A DNA stretch of 64,000 nt, from the NCBI GenBank assembly GCA_949316495.1, contig OX439004.1:32122904-32186903 (forward strand), given 5' to 3'. Below, one piece after another: positions 23,901 to 38,900 of this stretch. Under the pieces are notes generated by a model. The model saw only the letters and a list, made by a program, of their open reading frames with translations, was not told the DNA's origin and made no database searches. The position numbers and the translations under genes are program-made. Source of the stretch: Amphiduros pacificus (Eukaryota; Annelida; Polychaeta; Phyllodocida; Hesionidae). Numbering within the stretch: position 1 is the stretch's first letter; each line of letters starts with the position of its first letter.

Positions 23901-26900
23901 TTGAAATCGTCATTAACAGATATAAATGAGTTACTTCATCACTACCAAAAATATTGTCTTATCAATATTAATGTAGGGTGGGAATTAAAACGATACAAAT
24001 GCTCTCCGTGAGTTTATTTATTACGGCTGTAATATAACAAATATTAAGAAACGACTTTTATTAATTCTCTTCCACGCCAATAAGACAGAGATGATAATAA
24101 TTTATCGTATTGAGGTTGAACAATATATGATGGGAATGTCAAATGATGATATTTTATTTTTCCTATATACTCACCAATAAGACAAAGAGTATTGGTCCAA
24201 GGTACACCATATCATAATGAGAATCCTGCATTGGAAGCCAACACCTGCAAAATATGGCAACCGCTGATATACAAGACAATAGAATTACATTATCTCTATC
24301 GATTAATCAGAGAAAATAGAAGCATTTGAAATAACAAGTTAAAAAGTTGGGTTTAATGAGTTAACAATTTAAATGTTGGAGACAGGAATAGCCCAGAATA
24401 AAAGAGAACCAACGATTTAAAGAGAAATACATGTCATAGGATTTTAGGCTCCAGGTCAAAATTGTGAAATTATGAAATGACGTCTTTGTGACCCTTACAG
24501 CAACAATGTCCATATCAGGTCGACATTCTAGGATGTAAATCAGTGTTAAAATAACACAAGCGGCATTGGGAGAAAAACCCACCACCTCCCGCTCTCCGCT
24601 GATGTACTGTTACCAAGTAAGGCACAGATTCATTGCTTTACCAACTGTGCTTGTGGGGCCCAGTCCCCCAGTTAAGCCTATGACAAGTTATATATCAAGC
24701 AATGTAATAGTCTAAAACTGGACATTGTAACCTCTATAGAACTATTGATACTTGATACTTTACCTTCTCGGTGATAGTAAATAGAGGGTTGATAATTTAG
24801 CAAAGGGTTGATAATAAGGAAAGACTTGGTAAATATGGATAAAAGATCAATTGAATTTAATTGCCCGTTATCGGTCTGAGAGGAGACAATCCATTTCAAA
24901 TGTATGGGTGCAATCGGTTGTAAGAGATTTATTAAGGAAATAAAACAAGGAATCTATCATTTGAAAATAAATGAAATATATAAGCTATAAAAAAAATCAA
25001 TGCTCAATCAATTATCGTTTTGGCATATTTTTAATTAAGGCTCACATTGACTAATTCCTAAAAAATGAAAGAGAGAAGGGAGAACAGATCAAACAAGCAA
25101 CAAGGAAATTACTAAGCTGCGGAAGGTTACACGAGGTGGGGTGGATTAGAATTATTTTATTTTCAGCACATGAAAGTAATCTTATCGGATAGCATATGTG
25201 GGTCTTCACTTACTGTTCATTCTCATATGTAGCTTTGACAACTGCCCAGATTAATATAACAACAGCAGGAGAACCTGTCAAAACAGAGTGCAAATGCTAT
25301 TACATATAATCATAAAAAGCTTCAGCTTTTTCGAGCTATAAACCTGCTTATATGATGCATATTTTCAGCCTTGAAAGATCAATTATTTTTCACATATCAA
25401 AACTGTTGATATAAATATGATCATCGTTATGCTTCACTTCAAATCAATATGGATTACTACCAAATATGATGTTGTTCAAGATATATAAAAGACAATGTTT
25501 ATGTTCGTATATATAATAATCCTTTCTCTCACATTTAGTCAAACAGAAAGAAAGAGTAATCAAGATGAAACTATTTATGATTTGTTTTAAATATTAAGTG
25601 AACAAAACATAATTTTTCAGGTAACATCAGGTAATATCGACATTGAGTGCACTGCCATTAATCATCTGATAGTCACGCATATGAGCCTCTGGGATAAGTG
25701 CATGGTGACAAAATGACTTTGTTTATGGTCCATTTTGTGAGAGGTAAGTATTGCCACGTGACCATCATAACTGTTCATCATGTACAATTTGGCTTCTCAA
25801 ACTAGTTGAGCGACGTCCCTGCGGTCCTGGTGTACGACTCAGATCCGACAAGTGTGCAATTCCTGCCATCAATAAGTCGATGATTGTCGCAAAATTTCAC
25901 CTCATGCTGTCGGCATACAGACAGTCAGTTCAGACAAATCATTCTTAAGTGGCCAGATGTTCTTTGGTTAGCAAAGTGCTCGGTGTTCGCCTTACACTTT
26001 TTATTGGCTTATATTGGTTCGAGGAAGACATCCAGCACCACAAGAAAACTTAATCAAGAATACATCTGCAAGGCTCATTTTAAGGTGACTTTGATTTAGA
26101 CTTTGGCTGCAAAATACTAGAATAATATGTATGTGTTTGAATTTTTCTTGAAGAGGGATTTTGCTTTGCAGGAAAATCTCACATTCGTTTAATGCACTTT
26201 CGTATGTATTGACGCTATGTTTAAATATATGTTTCAAAGTGTATTGAAACATATAAAAAACGAAACTCTTAGAATACAAATCTATTGGAATATATAAAAA
26301 CTGTAGCAGCGGTTACTGACCTCTGTGATAAATACCTCGGACAAAATCCTAGTTTACAATAGCTTTTTCCTCACTCAATAAAATCGCATATTGGAAAGTT
26401 TAGTGTGCAGTGGGACATGTTAAATAAATAATTTGAGACATAGATTTGTATTTTTATCAAATTCTGCCCCGACTGGGGTTAGTATTGACTTATCGTTGAA
26501 TTCCGTTCTGAATGGAGTTGAAATTTACATTGTTGTGCACAATCATTTCTGCACTTTGGTTGTCACTTTCACTGTATGACCTATTTCCGTCTTTTATAGC
26601 ATTTGAGTTCAACTTAATTACTTGTTAATCACATGACCCGAATTAACTAATCTACAAGGCTGATCACAGGTATGTATTTGTTGTATAGCTGACATCTGAA
26701 TTCACGAAGATTTGAAATGTACACTTTGATACTTGCTCAACAAATACATATGTAAGTGTAGTTTTCATTTAAAGGAGAGGTTGGACAGTGATCATGACAT
26801 GGAAATGATGTACCTGCCAAAGGAAGTCTTATCAAGATAACCTAGAAAGGGTAATGTTATTTCCAAGATGGAACAGAAACCTTTAGAAAAATTCGGTTAT

Positions 26901-29900
26901 AAATACATAGGGCTTTGCCAATTCATATAGGAGCATTTTTCAGCTTGTTATTGACGTTTTTCAATTCCAATTAAAAAAGGAAAACTTACAGGTTTCTTGG
27001 TATGAATCTCAGTTAACCAAACATGACATGTTTTGATCAAATTAAGAAAGAAAAACGACTTGAAAATATAATTAATTGGGAGAGTAAAACCATCTGAATA
27101 AATCATTGTATTTCTGAATCGTATTACTTATATAGTACATACAAGTAGACTTGCATGGAGAGAGGCATTGCTTTAATGGGTCTGTTTTAATTCTCTGGCC
27201 TTTGTATAATTCTCACTAGTGTATAGTTGCTGTAACTCTGCATGGGTCAGAGACATTGTTGATGAAGCATGCAAAAAATACAAGACAATGGAGAGTCCTG
27301 CATTATCAGTCAATCATCTATTAATAACAAAGGTGGCCGATCCGCCAGTCCTCTCAATTTCTCTGTCTTCATTGCACACACAAGCAATCAAGAAATCTAC
27401 TCTCTATATCTAGTATGCAATCCAAGTTGACCAGGTTGATAACATTCTATCAGCTGGGCTCTATCAATATTTATGATTTACGTTAGTCCTGATTACAGGT
27501 CGAAGTGCTGAGGGCATGACTGATGTCAGCGAGGTCCTGTTTTGTTTTTATTTATTTGCAATAGCCTATATCAGGTCAGATAGAAGCCTGTCACAGGGAC
27601 TCAATACCCTACTATTTATGAAGAGTGATTGGGGATATTTTCTTTGAATTATCACATGCCATGAACATACGTCATAGACATGGCCAAACAATCCACGGCC
27701 TTTAATACTAGCCAGTCATGGAGCACCTGCTGCTCAGAGAAATTACTCTGGGAGACTGATGTCTGTCCAGTTGTACCACGTCCCATTCCGTCTGTTTTGG
27801 AGGGTCCACTTTGGAGGGTCCACTTACCTACTCAGGTCACAATTATTTACTCAATAATGTTAGCAGGAGAAGAACTTATTGCATCAGTTTTTTTGTTCTT
27901 TCTCTTATGCCTCTATCATTCCCAATAACTGATATTTGAGTCTATAATCTCCAAAGTATCCAACTAAAGGACATTGTGCACATCTATCTTGCATATCTTG
28001 AGGTTTAGTGGAGAGAAATAAATAATCCTTATAAATCACAATAATAAGATCAATCCCACATATTTCCTTTATACCGTGATTTGATTAAGTTGTTTAATGG
28101 AGTTTAGTGAGTCTCTTATTAGTTCTTACCAATTCGTAAGGGATGGAATCATCTTTGAAATGAATGTAAATGAAATTCATCAAACGCAAACGATCTCTCT
28201 GAGGAACCATCAATAATTGTTCAACTTTCAATTTTGATTCATTTAAAACCTTGGGAATAAGATATTGAGACAACAATGAAATCCAATGTATCATTTGAGC
28301 TGTGAAATTAATATTGAAAATAGGTGGAAAGTCCACTTGTGAAAAGTATGTCATTTCAAAAGACAAGTGGAAATTGATGAGACTGAAGTTTTCCTGTGAG
28401 GAAATGCCACATCTCAATATTGCATGCCACTAACCAGTAATGAGATTTCATTTATGAGATGATTGAAAACGTAAAACAACTTAAAATTATCGCATTTCAA
28501 ATGTAATATCTTCCATTATTCTCAGCAATTGTCACTTTCAAATTTTTCATATCGTACATTCTCACGTTTTCATGACCTATTCCAATATATCTAATAATCT
28601 GACGAGTATTACTCCTCTGGATTCGGGGAACAAAATTAATTAACGACAATTGAAACATCTTTTAATCTTAAAAAATGAAGTTAAAAAATCAATGATGATG
28701 TGAGACAGTTTAATCATAGTTATTATACAAGTGGAGGGCGAAACATGTATTGATATTTTTTTTATTAAATAAAGTAATGTAGACTAGGTCTGAAGACAGT
28801 TTGTCCTTGGTGTTCTATTAAGACGTGAGAGATATGAAGATGTGAACTTTGATTGCAATCATGGGCCTAAACTGACAGGAATGAACAATTTATTACATTA
28901 CGTTCCTTAAAAAGATCAGGCAACAAATATAAGGATGTTTTATGCAAGTGAAAAAGTTTTGCTTCCAGGAGGAAAAAAAGATAAATATCTCTCCTGGTTT
29001 TGAATCATTTCTTGTTTTTTGGCTTTTTAGTGTACTCTATTTGGATCTGTCATTGATTTGACAATGGCTCCTGGCCAAAATATAATGTAAAAAAGATAAA
29101 TTGCGCAACAATCATCATTTCTCAGCATTATTAGCTTAACAGCCAACATTGCCTCTATTAATCCAGGAGAAAAGGTAGCTTTCTACCCGAGAACTTTTTA
29201 CTTGCTCTTGCGTGCTTACACCAGTGGTTATACAATAATGACAGAATGATTCGATATTAAAATAGATTGATTTGATATTTTGTGTCCAAGTCGTCCATTA
29301 TGATTGATCTTGTGTCTCGGAATCTGACCCGATAATATTAGTGTGCCCAATACTTTCATATGAAAAACTGGTATTAACAGGCCAATTTTCTGTCAATGCT
29401 GAAAGTATTTTGAAAGGTTGTGCTTCATAAGATGCTAATGATAATCCGTTCTGCTTGCACATGTAAGAAGAGGTTATGTTATATACCAAATGAATGCACA
29501 TGTCCAACACTGAAACCAAAGATCATCACAAATACACAAATTGTTATCGTAAGGGTAGCACTTACCCCACCCAAGAAGCATGTAGAAAACAAAGGGTATT
29601 TTTTCGATGGAGAATGCCCATACAATCATGATATGTAGGTAAAGACCTTCCACCAACATCCAGAAGAAATTTGTCACTTGAAAGTAATTGTACACGGCCA
29701 CTATTATCCGACACACCCACTGAAAGGAGAAAAGTACAATGAATGTCATAATAGTATGTTTTATTGGAACCAGTGTCTCTATGCCAGTAAACACGATTTA
29801 TGTATACACGACTTAAGTTATTTTTATATGACGCTACAAAAACGTTTTGAATATCCTAATAAATCCATGTGAAATAATAATATGCAAAAAAAAGAATATG

Positions 29901-32900
29901 AGCATGAAATACAGATGTATGAACCATTCATTTTTCTTGTAGAGAATTAGATTTTATATTTCTTAGACAATGATATCATAATGATCGCAGGGGTGGGATA
30001 TAGGACGGGGTTGATTTAGCTTTGTGGCATTCTAAGCCTTATTTTCTACTTCATTTGTGTCCCATAAACGACATACGGTGCTCATTTCTCAAATTTACTC
30101 TTGAATAATAAATGATTGTAGAATCTCAATATCCTTAAATCAAATGGATTTCATTAATATACCGTATTTCTGTTGTTAGCAATGAATCTATAATGGGGTA
30201 ATGATTCCCATCATTTTTTAAAAAATTATCTAGGGATCTCAATATTGTTGTAATCTGGCACCTTTTTTAATCCATGAAACAATATCTGTTCCCATAATTA
30301 CACAAAAAGGGCTTTTGAGAGAGGGACTTGAATGTGCCTGAGATGGGAAGTGCCATACATGCAAATAATGAGATAGTTCATTAACTGTGTATTCATGGCT
30401 GTGTGGTGCTGCCCTACAGAACAATGGAAGGCAATCTGCGCTCCCTATTATTTCCATATCATTGCTGATTCTTTAATTACAGAGAATAAACCTATTCATC
30501 GAGTCAAGTCCGACAAGCCGCGCCGAGAAATAGATATATTATTAACATCCCGGACCTGAGCATAGCAAAATGGTAAGACTATGACATGTGAGTGAATGCC
30601 ATGGATATAAAGTAAGAAAACTTTATCCATGGTGAATGAATGTTCCATCGGACTGCGATGCAAGAAGTTATGACTTTGGTCTGTGTGAGACTGTGAAATG
30701 CGTCAAAACCGAGCGAACGGGCTGTATAAGCTTCTACGAGGAGCTTTTCATATAAATCCAAAAGAAACATTTTGCATATACCAGTAGTACCAAGTGATAC
30801 AGTGGGCGATATAAGAGCTGTAGGAAATCGTCTGCTTTATGTGTTTGGAGTGGCAGACTGGAAATAATGTGAATGTATATACACGCTGGGACATTGTGAG
30901 CCAAAGTGTTAAATGTGCAAGCCAGAACAGCTAAGATGGTGATCAATAAACATTGCCTACACTGGAATACTGCCATATAAATGTCCTGAACGAAATGTGT
31001 ATGCCTGATCCAATCCCACATAAAAATGATAGATATCTTACACTCATTGCCCTCTGTCGCAAAACATAAAGCTGTATTTTATATAAGTTAATTGGACTAA
31101 CAAATATAGCAAGTATAAATTGTGTCGGAAAATCACCAGTAAATCTCTCCCACATAAATATTTCAGCATTGTTAAATCAATAGATTGGACAGTTTCTCTT
31201 ATTTGTAATTCGTCTTAATTCAGGGCAAGGTTATTTCATGCTAATGATAGGTTTTTCTGTGCTTTACAAAGGAAGAGGATCGACTTCCTGTGTTAAGCAG
31301 AGTAGTGCGTGCTATTAGGAGGGAATTACGTGAAACGTTTTAAGCCTGAGATAGTGTGAAAATAAAAGGACTGATGGAAGATTTGTGAATTTATATCCCT
31401 TTTACCAAAAAATAGATGACCTTTTGAGCCTTTTTACCAATATAAAAGCAACACTGCCGTCCTCCACTAAACCAAAACAGGTACAGATCCAATGCTCTAC
31501 ATACTGTGCTAGTGTAGTTGGTGGAGGGAAGACTTATACAACTGAAGGTAGGGAGAATTATCGTCATTAAAAGAAAACCTGGCCACGTTCTCTGGTGCAT
31601 GTGCTCTGCTTTACAAAGGAAGAGAATCTATCGGTATAGGATTGACTACCTCTCCGACTATATATCAACGTATTTGTTTTATATAACAGACGGGTGTATT
31701 TTCCGAAGCATTTATGAGCATCGCTGCCCTTTTCAGTACAGTGAAAAAAAGCTGGGGCAGTTTCAAGAGGAAAACCACATTATACATATTCATGTACACG
31801 AAGATACGATTATCAAATAATAAGTAAATAAAAACAACAAAACAAACAAACAAACAAAAAAAACTAGGAATTAGGCATTCTCGCACCTAAGATTATCTTC
31901 TGGATTTTTACATTTATGTTTTTTTTTATTTTGACCCAAAACAACTCACATCTATGATCATTTAAAGTCTCAATTGTCTCAGAATGACTGGAGTTTATCA
32001 TAAAAAGTGACAGAAACAAGAGTACTCACCTGATGCGCTGGGTTTTTGGAGTTGCCCAACTCTTGAAGAACACTTGTCATCACGACCCAATGGACATTGC
32101 GCAGAATGAAGGTAACTATGAGATGACAATGAATCGTGTTCCGCAAACATCGCAGATTTCTGCAAGGAAATAAAATGCATCATATTTCTAAATCGAAATA
32201 TTTCAGGAGGAAGAGCTACTGTCTTAAATAACCAAATGTTTTGATTTAGTATTGACGCCCTTTAAAGTACAGTCTATGCTGTAACAAGTTCCAAAAGAAG
32301 CCTTCCACGGGGATTCAATGCGCCTTCCCTTGTTAAAATAGTGAGTAGGGATCTTTCTTTTGCAATATTACTTTGGCATACTAACACCAAATCCCGGCTT
32401 TTGATACACTGGTTGGAGAAACATAGAGATTACAGATTTCTTGCTTTTACATTGATGCTTTTATAATGATATATTCTTCAACCGCAAACGAGAATCAACC
32501 CCCGGCTGCGTGCATTGGAGACAGACATCTTACAACCGAGATACGTCCCAGGCCACCATTAGGATTGGAACCATCCCAGAGCAAAATGTATACACACGCA
32601 TTTAGAGAACAGCCCACCAAATAGGTATCTCAGAAAACATAAAAACACTCATCAAGTTGGTTATTAATGAGAACAAGTCTGTTCATGATCTGCTCATGCC
32701 TCTAACTAGTCCACCTTTGAGGTCAATATTGGAAGTTGTTTCATTCATAACATCACTTTCTTGGTGGAAAATGTGAATCCTTCAAACTTTCAATGCAATT
32801 TTTTTTATTTAATTCAGCTGCACACATACACATAAAAGTCAGGGTAATGAGCGGAAATTCATAATGTGTTAGACCCTTAGGAGATTCTGCTGCAATATGC

Positions 32901-35900
32901 GATCAACTTTCCACACAGGCACAGCTCTCCATACTTTTGGTTGGTAAACTCTTCAGTTTTGGAGATTGTTAAAATTGATCAATAGAGTTTTTGATCACAT
33001 TTTCAAAAATCCATGTCCAACACAATAGATGCGAACGCATTCGACACTCCCCCCTATTAACCTTCTTAATCCCAGTGGCTGGTTGCATACCAAAGCCAAG
33101 GCCACGAGCCGTGGCGCAGTTGGTTAGAGCGCCAGCATATTAGCACCAGTTCCTCTGTGGTGATCCAAAGGTCGTGGGTTCGAACCCCGGCCGTGCCGAG
33201 ATTGAACTCATGATACAATTTCCCATATGAGCTGAGGCCCGTGCCTAAAGAGTTAATCCTTGTAATCTGTGACCGGGTGGGTTGTCATGTCAAGGACCTG
33301 CGACATGAAAATTCAGTGAGGCAGCACTAAATCTGCTACAAGTAGGTCTCATCCAGAAATGACTGAAATAATGTTGAAAGTAAAGTAAAACCCCAAACAA
33401 ACAAAGCATGCCAAAGATTTCCGCTCATTTTTTGGTATTTTCAATTAAGGGAATAACACATTATGTCTGACGAGGAGATGTACCTGTGAGTAATATAATT
33501 GATGTGAACAAATTGTATTACAAATAAACCTCAAACGAAATGCAAACGAAGCCAGGAAATGCTCGTGATTTGTTTGCTATTAAATATATTGTCTATAATC
33601 CAGGGAAACAGATTTGCCACAACGTCATGTTGGTGATTTTCTTTGTTTAAATGCGTTAACATATTAACATATTTGTTATATTATTATCATACAATTCTAT
33701 ATAGGCATATTTATCGTGATTGATTTAGAAAATGTGGATCTCTTGTTGGTAAAAATGCAAATTGTCTAGATTTACTTATATTTAGCTGATTCTCAATAAC
33801 AGATTTGCGTTTAAATAGAAAAGAATAAATGCATGCCTATCAGAAAAATAAAACAGTGTATAGTAATAGTTCTTAGACAGTCGTGTTACACAACACATTA
33901 ATATTGTACACAACTGGCTTGGCAATTTTAAAAACCTTCATTAAAATAATATATCTAAATATGTATCTTTTATTATTCATGACACGCCTTTACACATTTG
34001 ATGAGGAAAAATAGGGTCCCAGAAAGCCATTAGTATAAAGAGTTATTGTAACTTTTGTATTTGAAAATTTCTTCCAACTGTGATTTCTCCATTAGACTCG
34101 TGCATCCCAAAAAGAGAGTACCAATTAAATTCCGCCAACCGGAAATAAGTCTGCGAAGAATTTCCTGACTTACACCAATCAGGCAAGTCTGACTTTAGCT
34201 TGCAGCTAGCATTGCATGTTATTCAAGGTCGATGTTCGGTCACAGTTAATACAACTCTCAAACTAGCCTGGTAATCAACCCAATGATCATCTGCTATCTC
34301 TTTCATTATGTCGCACCTTCTCGCTGGCATTTGTAGCAGTCTCTCCCTCAACACGCACAAATCCCCTCACAAGGTTAAGGGCATATACCTTGAAAAATAA
34401 TGTACCAATTGAACTACAGAATTCTCGTGGTACATGTATGACCTGTTCGTAAGGATGGACCAAGACATGGACCAATAAATTCTGGTGATTATAAGTAATT
34501 CCAAAAGAAACAAAAGAAGATGTGCACTCGCTAAATCCAGTTAGAAAGTTTCGAATCTCGAATGCTGATACAAATGTCCTGATAACTTCACCATATTTGT
34601 TGGTTGATATCAAACTCAATTTAAAATGCCTGAATTTGGGTCATAATTTGCAAGGAGCACCTGTAAACCTTTAATGCATTACAATCAGTATAAACATCAC
34701 TCATAAAGGGGACTGAGGCAATGATACTAGTCTTGGCATTTGCTTCTGTCATGGCATTATAATGAGTGAGATGTCTTGAGATTCAGTAATGCACGGAGGG
34801 AATCTGTCAAGACAAGCAAACTCCTTGGAATACCTCTGGCAGGAAGAAAATAAACATTTCTCCATTTCCACCCAGGTACTTGAAACTGGTACTCCATCGA
34901 ATTGGCGAATAGGGATTTGAAAAATAAATTTCAAATAATTAATCCTTAACCTGATAACTCTCTTAAGATGCCATACATGTGTATAGCTTGTGGACTTTAA
35001 TTGCATGAGAGCCCATATATGGTACAATATATGGTAAAAGATAAGGCTATATCTACAGGTATAGAAGTTTAATCTAAAAAGAACCATCATCATGAAAATG
35101 ATATATCAAAGAGGTACCCACCGGAAATAGATGAAGATGAAGAGTGCAATGATAAGGGCCACAACGGAAGTTGTAAACCCCACGTAGTAGATAACGCGGG
35201 TGATACTGTTGTTGGGACTGGACTGCAAAATAAACAAATAGAAAATAAGTGAAACACATAGATTTACTTCCAAATAACAGCTATGGAACTTCTCCATTGT
35301 GGTTTAATTAGGGTGTACTCAAGATTTCACGTTGTTAATTCACCTCCTGTTATGCGTGTATTTTGTCATAATTATGTGGCATCCTGTGGGGAAAACTCCA
35401 GGTAAAGTTTGACAGAAATTGTAAAGTTCACAGCAAAAGTAACGTAAAGCTATTAGGTTTGCACATTGAAGATGTATACCATCCAACGGAATATGCTGAT
35501 CTTCGTTAAATTGGTTGCGCAATTCACTGAGACATTATGTGTCAGGCCCCTGAGAGATTTAGAGGCAAGTTTCAGCCATCTTGGGTTCAGTGCCTTCACA
35601 GTTTGGCTCCTACAATCATAGATGATTTTATGCATAGCACAATGCCTGTAAATTCACTCATGACTCTACACTATTCCACTTTTTAATCCCCCTGTTCCTT
35701 ACTCCATTGTTTCACCTCCAAAGACAGGTACGTTCTCTGACAGATATATGTGTCCTGTACTGACAGAAATATGGCAATATGGCATCTGTCCATCAACATT
35801 TACCTGTTATCATTCAAGGATGACAAAATTAAATATTGCCTCCAAAATCAAGTATTTTCTATAAAAGTAAAAGCACGTCATATCACTTAAAGCAACACAC

Positions 35901-38900
35901 AACTTTAAATATAATTTGGTCATGGCAGCATGATAATTACTCTGCATTACAGAGGTAGCATTCAATTACTACCTCTGCAGTCATTGCCCTATATTGGATA
36001 CCATTTACAATTTGGAATTCCCCAAGTTATAAATGATTGCCTTACTCACAAAAAATCATCAAATCTGAGATGATCAACATCGGGTCATAAATTGTAACCA
36101 GTTGTCTGGCACATAAAGTGACCAATCAGTACTGTTGTCGGAACAAAACAGAATGTATTTCAGTTAGCATTTATTCCTCACCAATCAGTTCACAGTCAGA
36201 TTTTTCTGAAAACTGATGACTTGCACTCAACCCTGTGCGCACGTTTATACCTTTGGTGGCAGGGACTGAGCTATGGAGGGTACATGATAATGAACATGGT
36301 TTAAATATAAATAATAGAAATATTTGGATTCTGTATAAAGTAAGCAAAACTAACATAATATGGTATATTTCGCTAAGCATGGTATCTAAAAACCAAAATA
36401 TGGCATATTTTCTGATGTTTGTGAAAAAAATCACAGGCACCAACAATAAACGTTCATTTAGATATAATCATTAATTGTGCAATTACTTTGGAATAAAGGT
36501 AATTTCCATAACAGTATGTAAAAATGGTTCTGAGACAAGTTTCGTAGGAATTTCTTATTTTTGAAAAGCACCATCACCAAGTGTAATGTTTATTTCATTC
36601 ATAGATTTATGTCGTGATATTTAATCTTTTAATCATATTATATTATATCAACAGAAAACGCAACAAACAAGAAGGCAAGGATGACATTGATGTCATTTTC
36701 AATTTCATTTTAAGCTTTGTATGTTTAATTATTATAACGATGTGTCACCTTTTCATTGCAGTATTATCAACCTGACTTGGAATATGTCTTAAAATTTATT
36801 TTAGACTGAAATAAAGATATCAAATTTATCATTCCTAATTTAGATTTCAACTTTAGTAAATGTATCTAATCATAGAATATATGTTCATGCATGGATATAT
36901 TCTGATGATTTGATATAATTCCCAAGGTAATTACTTCTCATTTGGATTGATGCATGCCTATGAATGTTCACTGTCTTTGATTAACACGACAAAGGACAGT
37001 AACATATTCTCTCTCATGATAAGATGCCTATAATGAATTGATTGCTAAAACAAAATCCATTTTCCACTAGACTGAGCATATAATCAAATTAAAAGCTACT
37101 TGCTCATGTTTCACTGAGTTTAACTAAGTTAGACTTGAGTTCAAGAAAGAGCTATCCAAACCCTTCCCGCTCTTCCTTTTCAATATAAAAATGTAGTCTT
37201 TATCCGTGTAATAGGCACTAAAAGTAACATATGTCTGTGTTTATTATTATTGAGATTCACGTACAGTTCGTTCAATATTTCTTTGAAGAGAAACGATATA
37301 AAAGAAAAGTCGGTATTTTCAAGAAACTTTGCAGTCTTTGCTTCATATCCTTCAAAGGCTTAAGGTCAGTTCGTTAAAGACGGTGCATATCCGAAGGGGA
37401 TGTGGCTGAATCTTATGGCTTACTCTTCTCCCTTTTAACTCAGTTGAAGATTGCATCTCCAAGTAAATAATTGCCTCGGAACCGCACATGAGTTAGGACA
37501 ATAATGGGTTTCTTAGATTATTTAATCTTTCTTAGCTCAACACGGATAGAATTTCTCTCATTTGAATGCGTTAATGTAATCCAATAGTCAAATAAGTCAT
37601 TCAATGACTTCAATTCCTAGAACCATGTGTTAAGATTTTATGTTATCTAAGACCAACAATAATAAATGGTTTGATACCTCATGCAACAACAAATATCAAG
37701 TATCTCTGATGCGATTTTGACATTCTGGAAAAATATATGTGTAGCATATGTTTTTGTTTTTTTCTAGAAAATATGACAATGTTAGTATGATAAATCCTGC
37801 ATTATATATCATCAATTCCTGGCATAGCTTCAACTGCCATAAATCATTGGTCTGTAGATGCATTTTTTCCCAGCCATTGTGCTCCTCACATTGGTTTGTT
37901 TCCCAAGGCAAGATTCTGCCTGTATCCAAACATATGAACCACGTTGACCTTACGCAAGGCCTGCGGGGGCCAAATATGACATGTGCGTTTCAAATTTTAC
38001 AATATAATTGATTGGATTGACAGGAAGCACTCCCTGGGCCAGTTATATACTTACATCGAGTTGGCCACCTGATCTGTTTTCATTCATGTATTTAATAGCC
38101 CTGAGTCAACATGACAAGCAAATTTGGTCAATTCTGTTCTTTTTACAGCATAAATTGTGCCCTGAAGTTTTCCCATGATGCTCTGCGCTCGCGTTCACCA
38201 CTATCTATATGTAATTGCCTCTAGTTTGGTTTGTGTGCACTACGTGTTCTGACAATCCCATTCTTGGCAATTGTGACTTGAGACCATTTGAAATGCCCGA
38301 TTAAGCAAAGTTCTTTGGAAAGTTCACTTCAAATCGCAATATTCTCTGGCACGTTTCAATCTTCAGTCTTGTTTGTTGCATTATTACATTGCTCTGCGCA
38401 GCCACGCACAAGAAAATGCAATTTAATTTAGATTGGAAGATTTTTATATTTCAAGCAGATAGTATTGAAGTATCACTTTATTTCTTTGAAAGATAATGCG
38501 AGGATCCATATACGTTTAATTATCGTCTGATTAAAATATTTTTGGTTACAAATTGAGATTTTAGACTAGTTCGTCTTCCTATGACTCCTTGAAAAGAAAG
38601 TCGTTTTTTAGAAAAAAAAGAATTTGTATACAGTTTCCTTTTAGAAAATGATATTTATATTTTTGTCATCATTTTGAAGTTGCGGTAAATCATAGACGTC
38701 ATTGACCAGCACGTGCAAACCTGCTCGGAATCTAAGATCACGAGAGTACGAATCAAATGCATCTACACAAATAACTGACGTGTACACATTAGCCCTCATC
38801 GTCTCTGATCAATATAGTATACATAGTCTATATTATCACATATATTTATTACTGCTCTAATATTTGTATTCTTCTCACATCAGTGTCCATAATATTTAGT

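Noticed and set aside
33108-33200. Functional tRNA gene
   Set aside because: A and B boxes are present but the acceptor arm does not pair and SINE body and tail follow, so it is a tRNA-derived SINE head.
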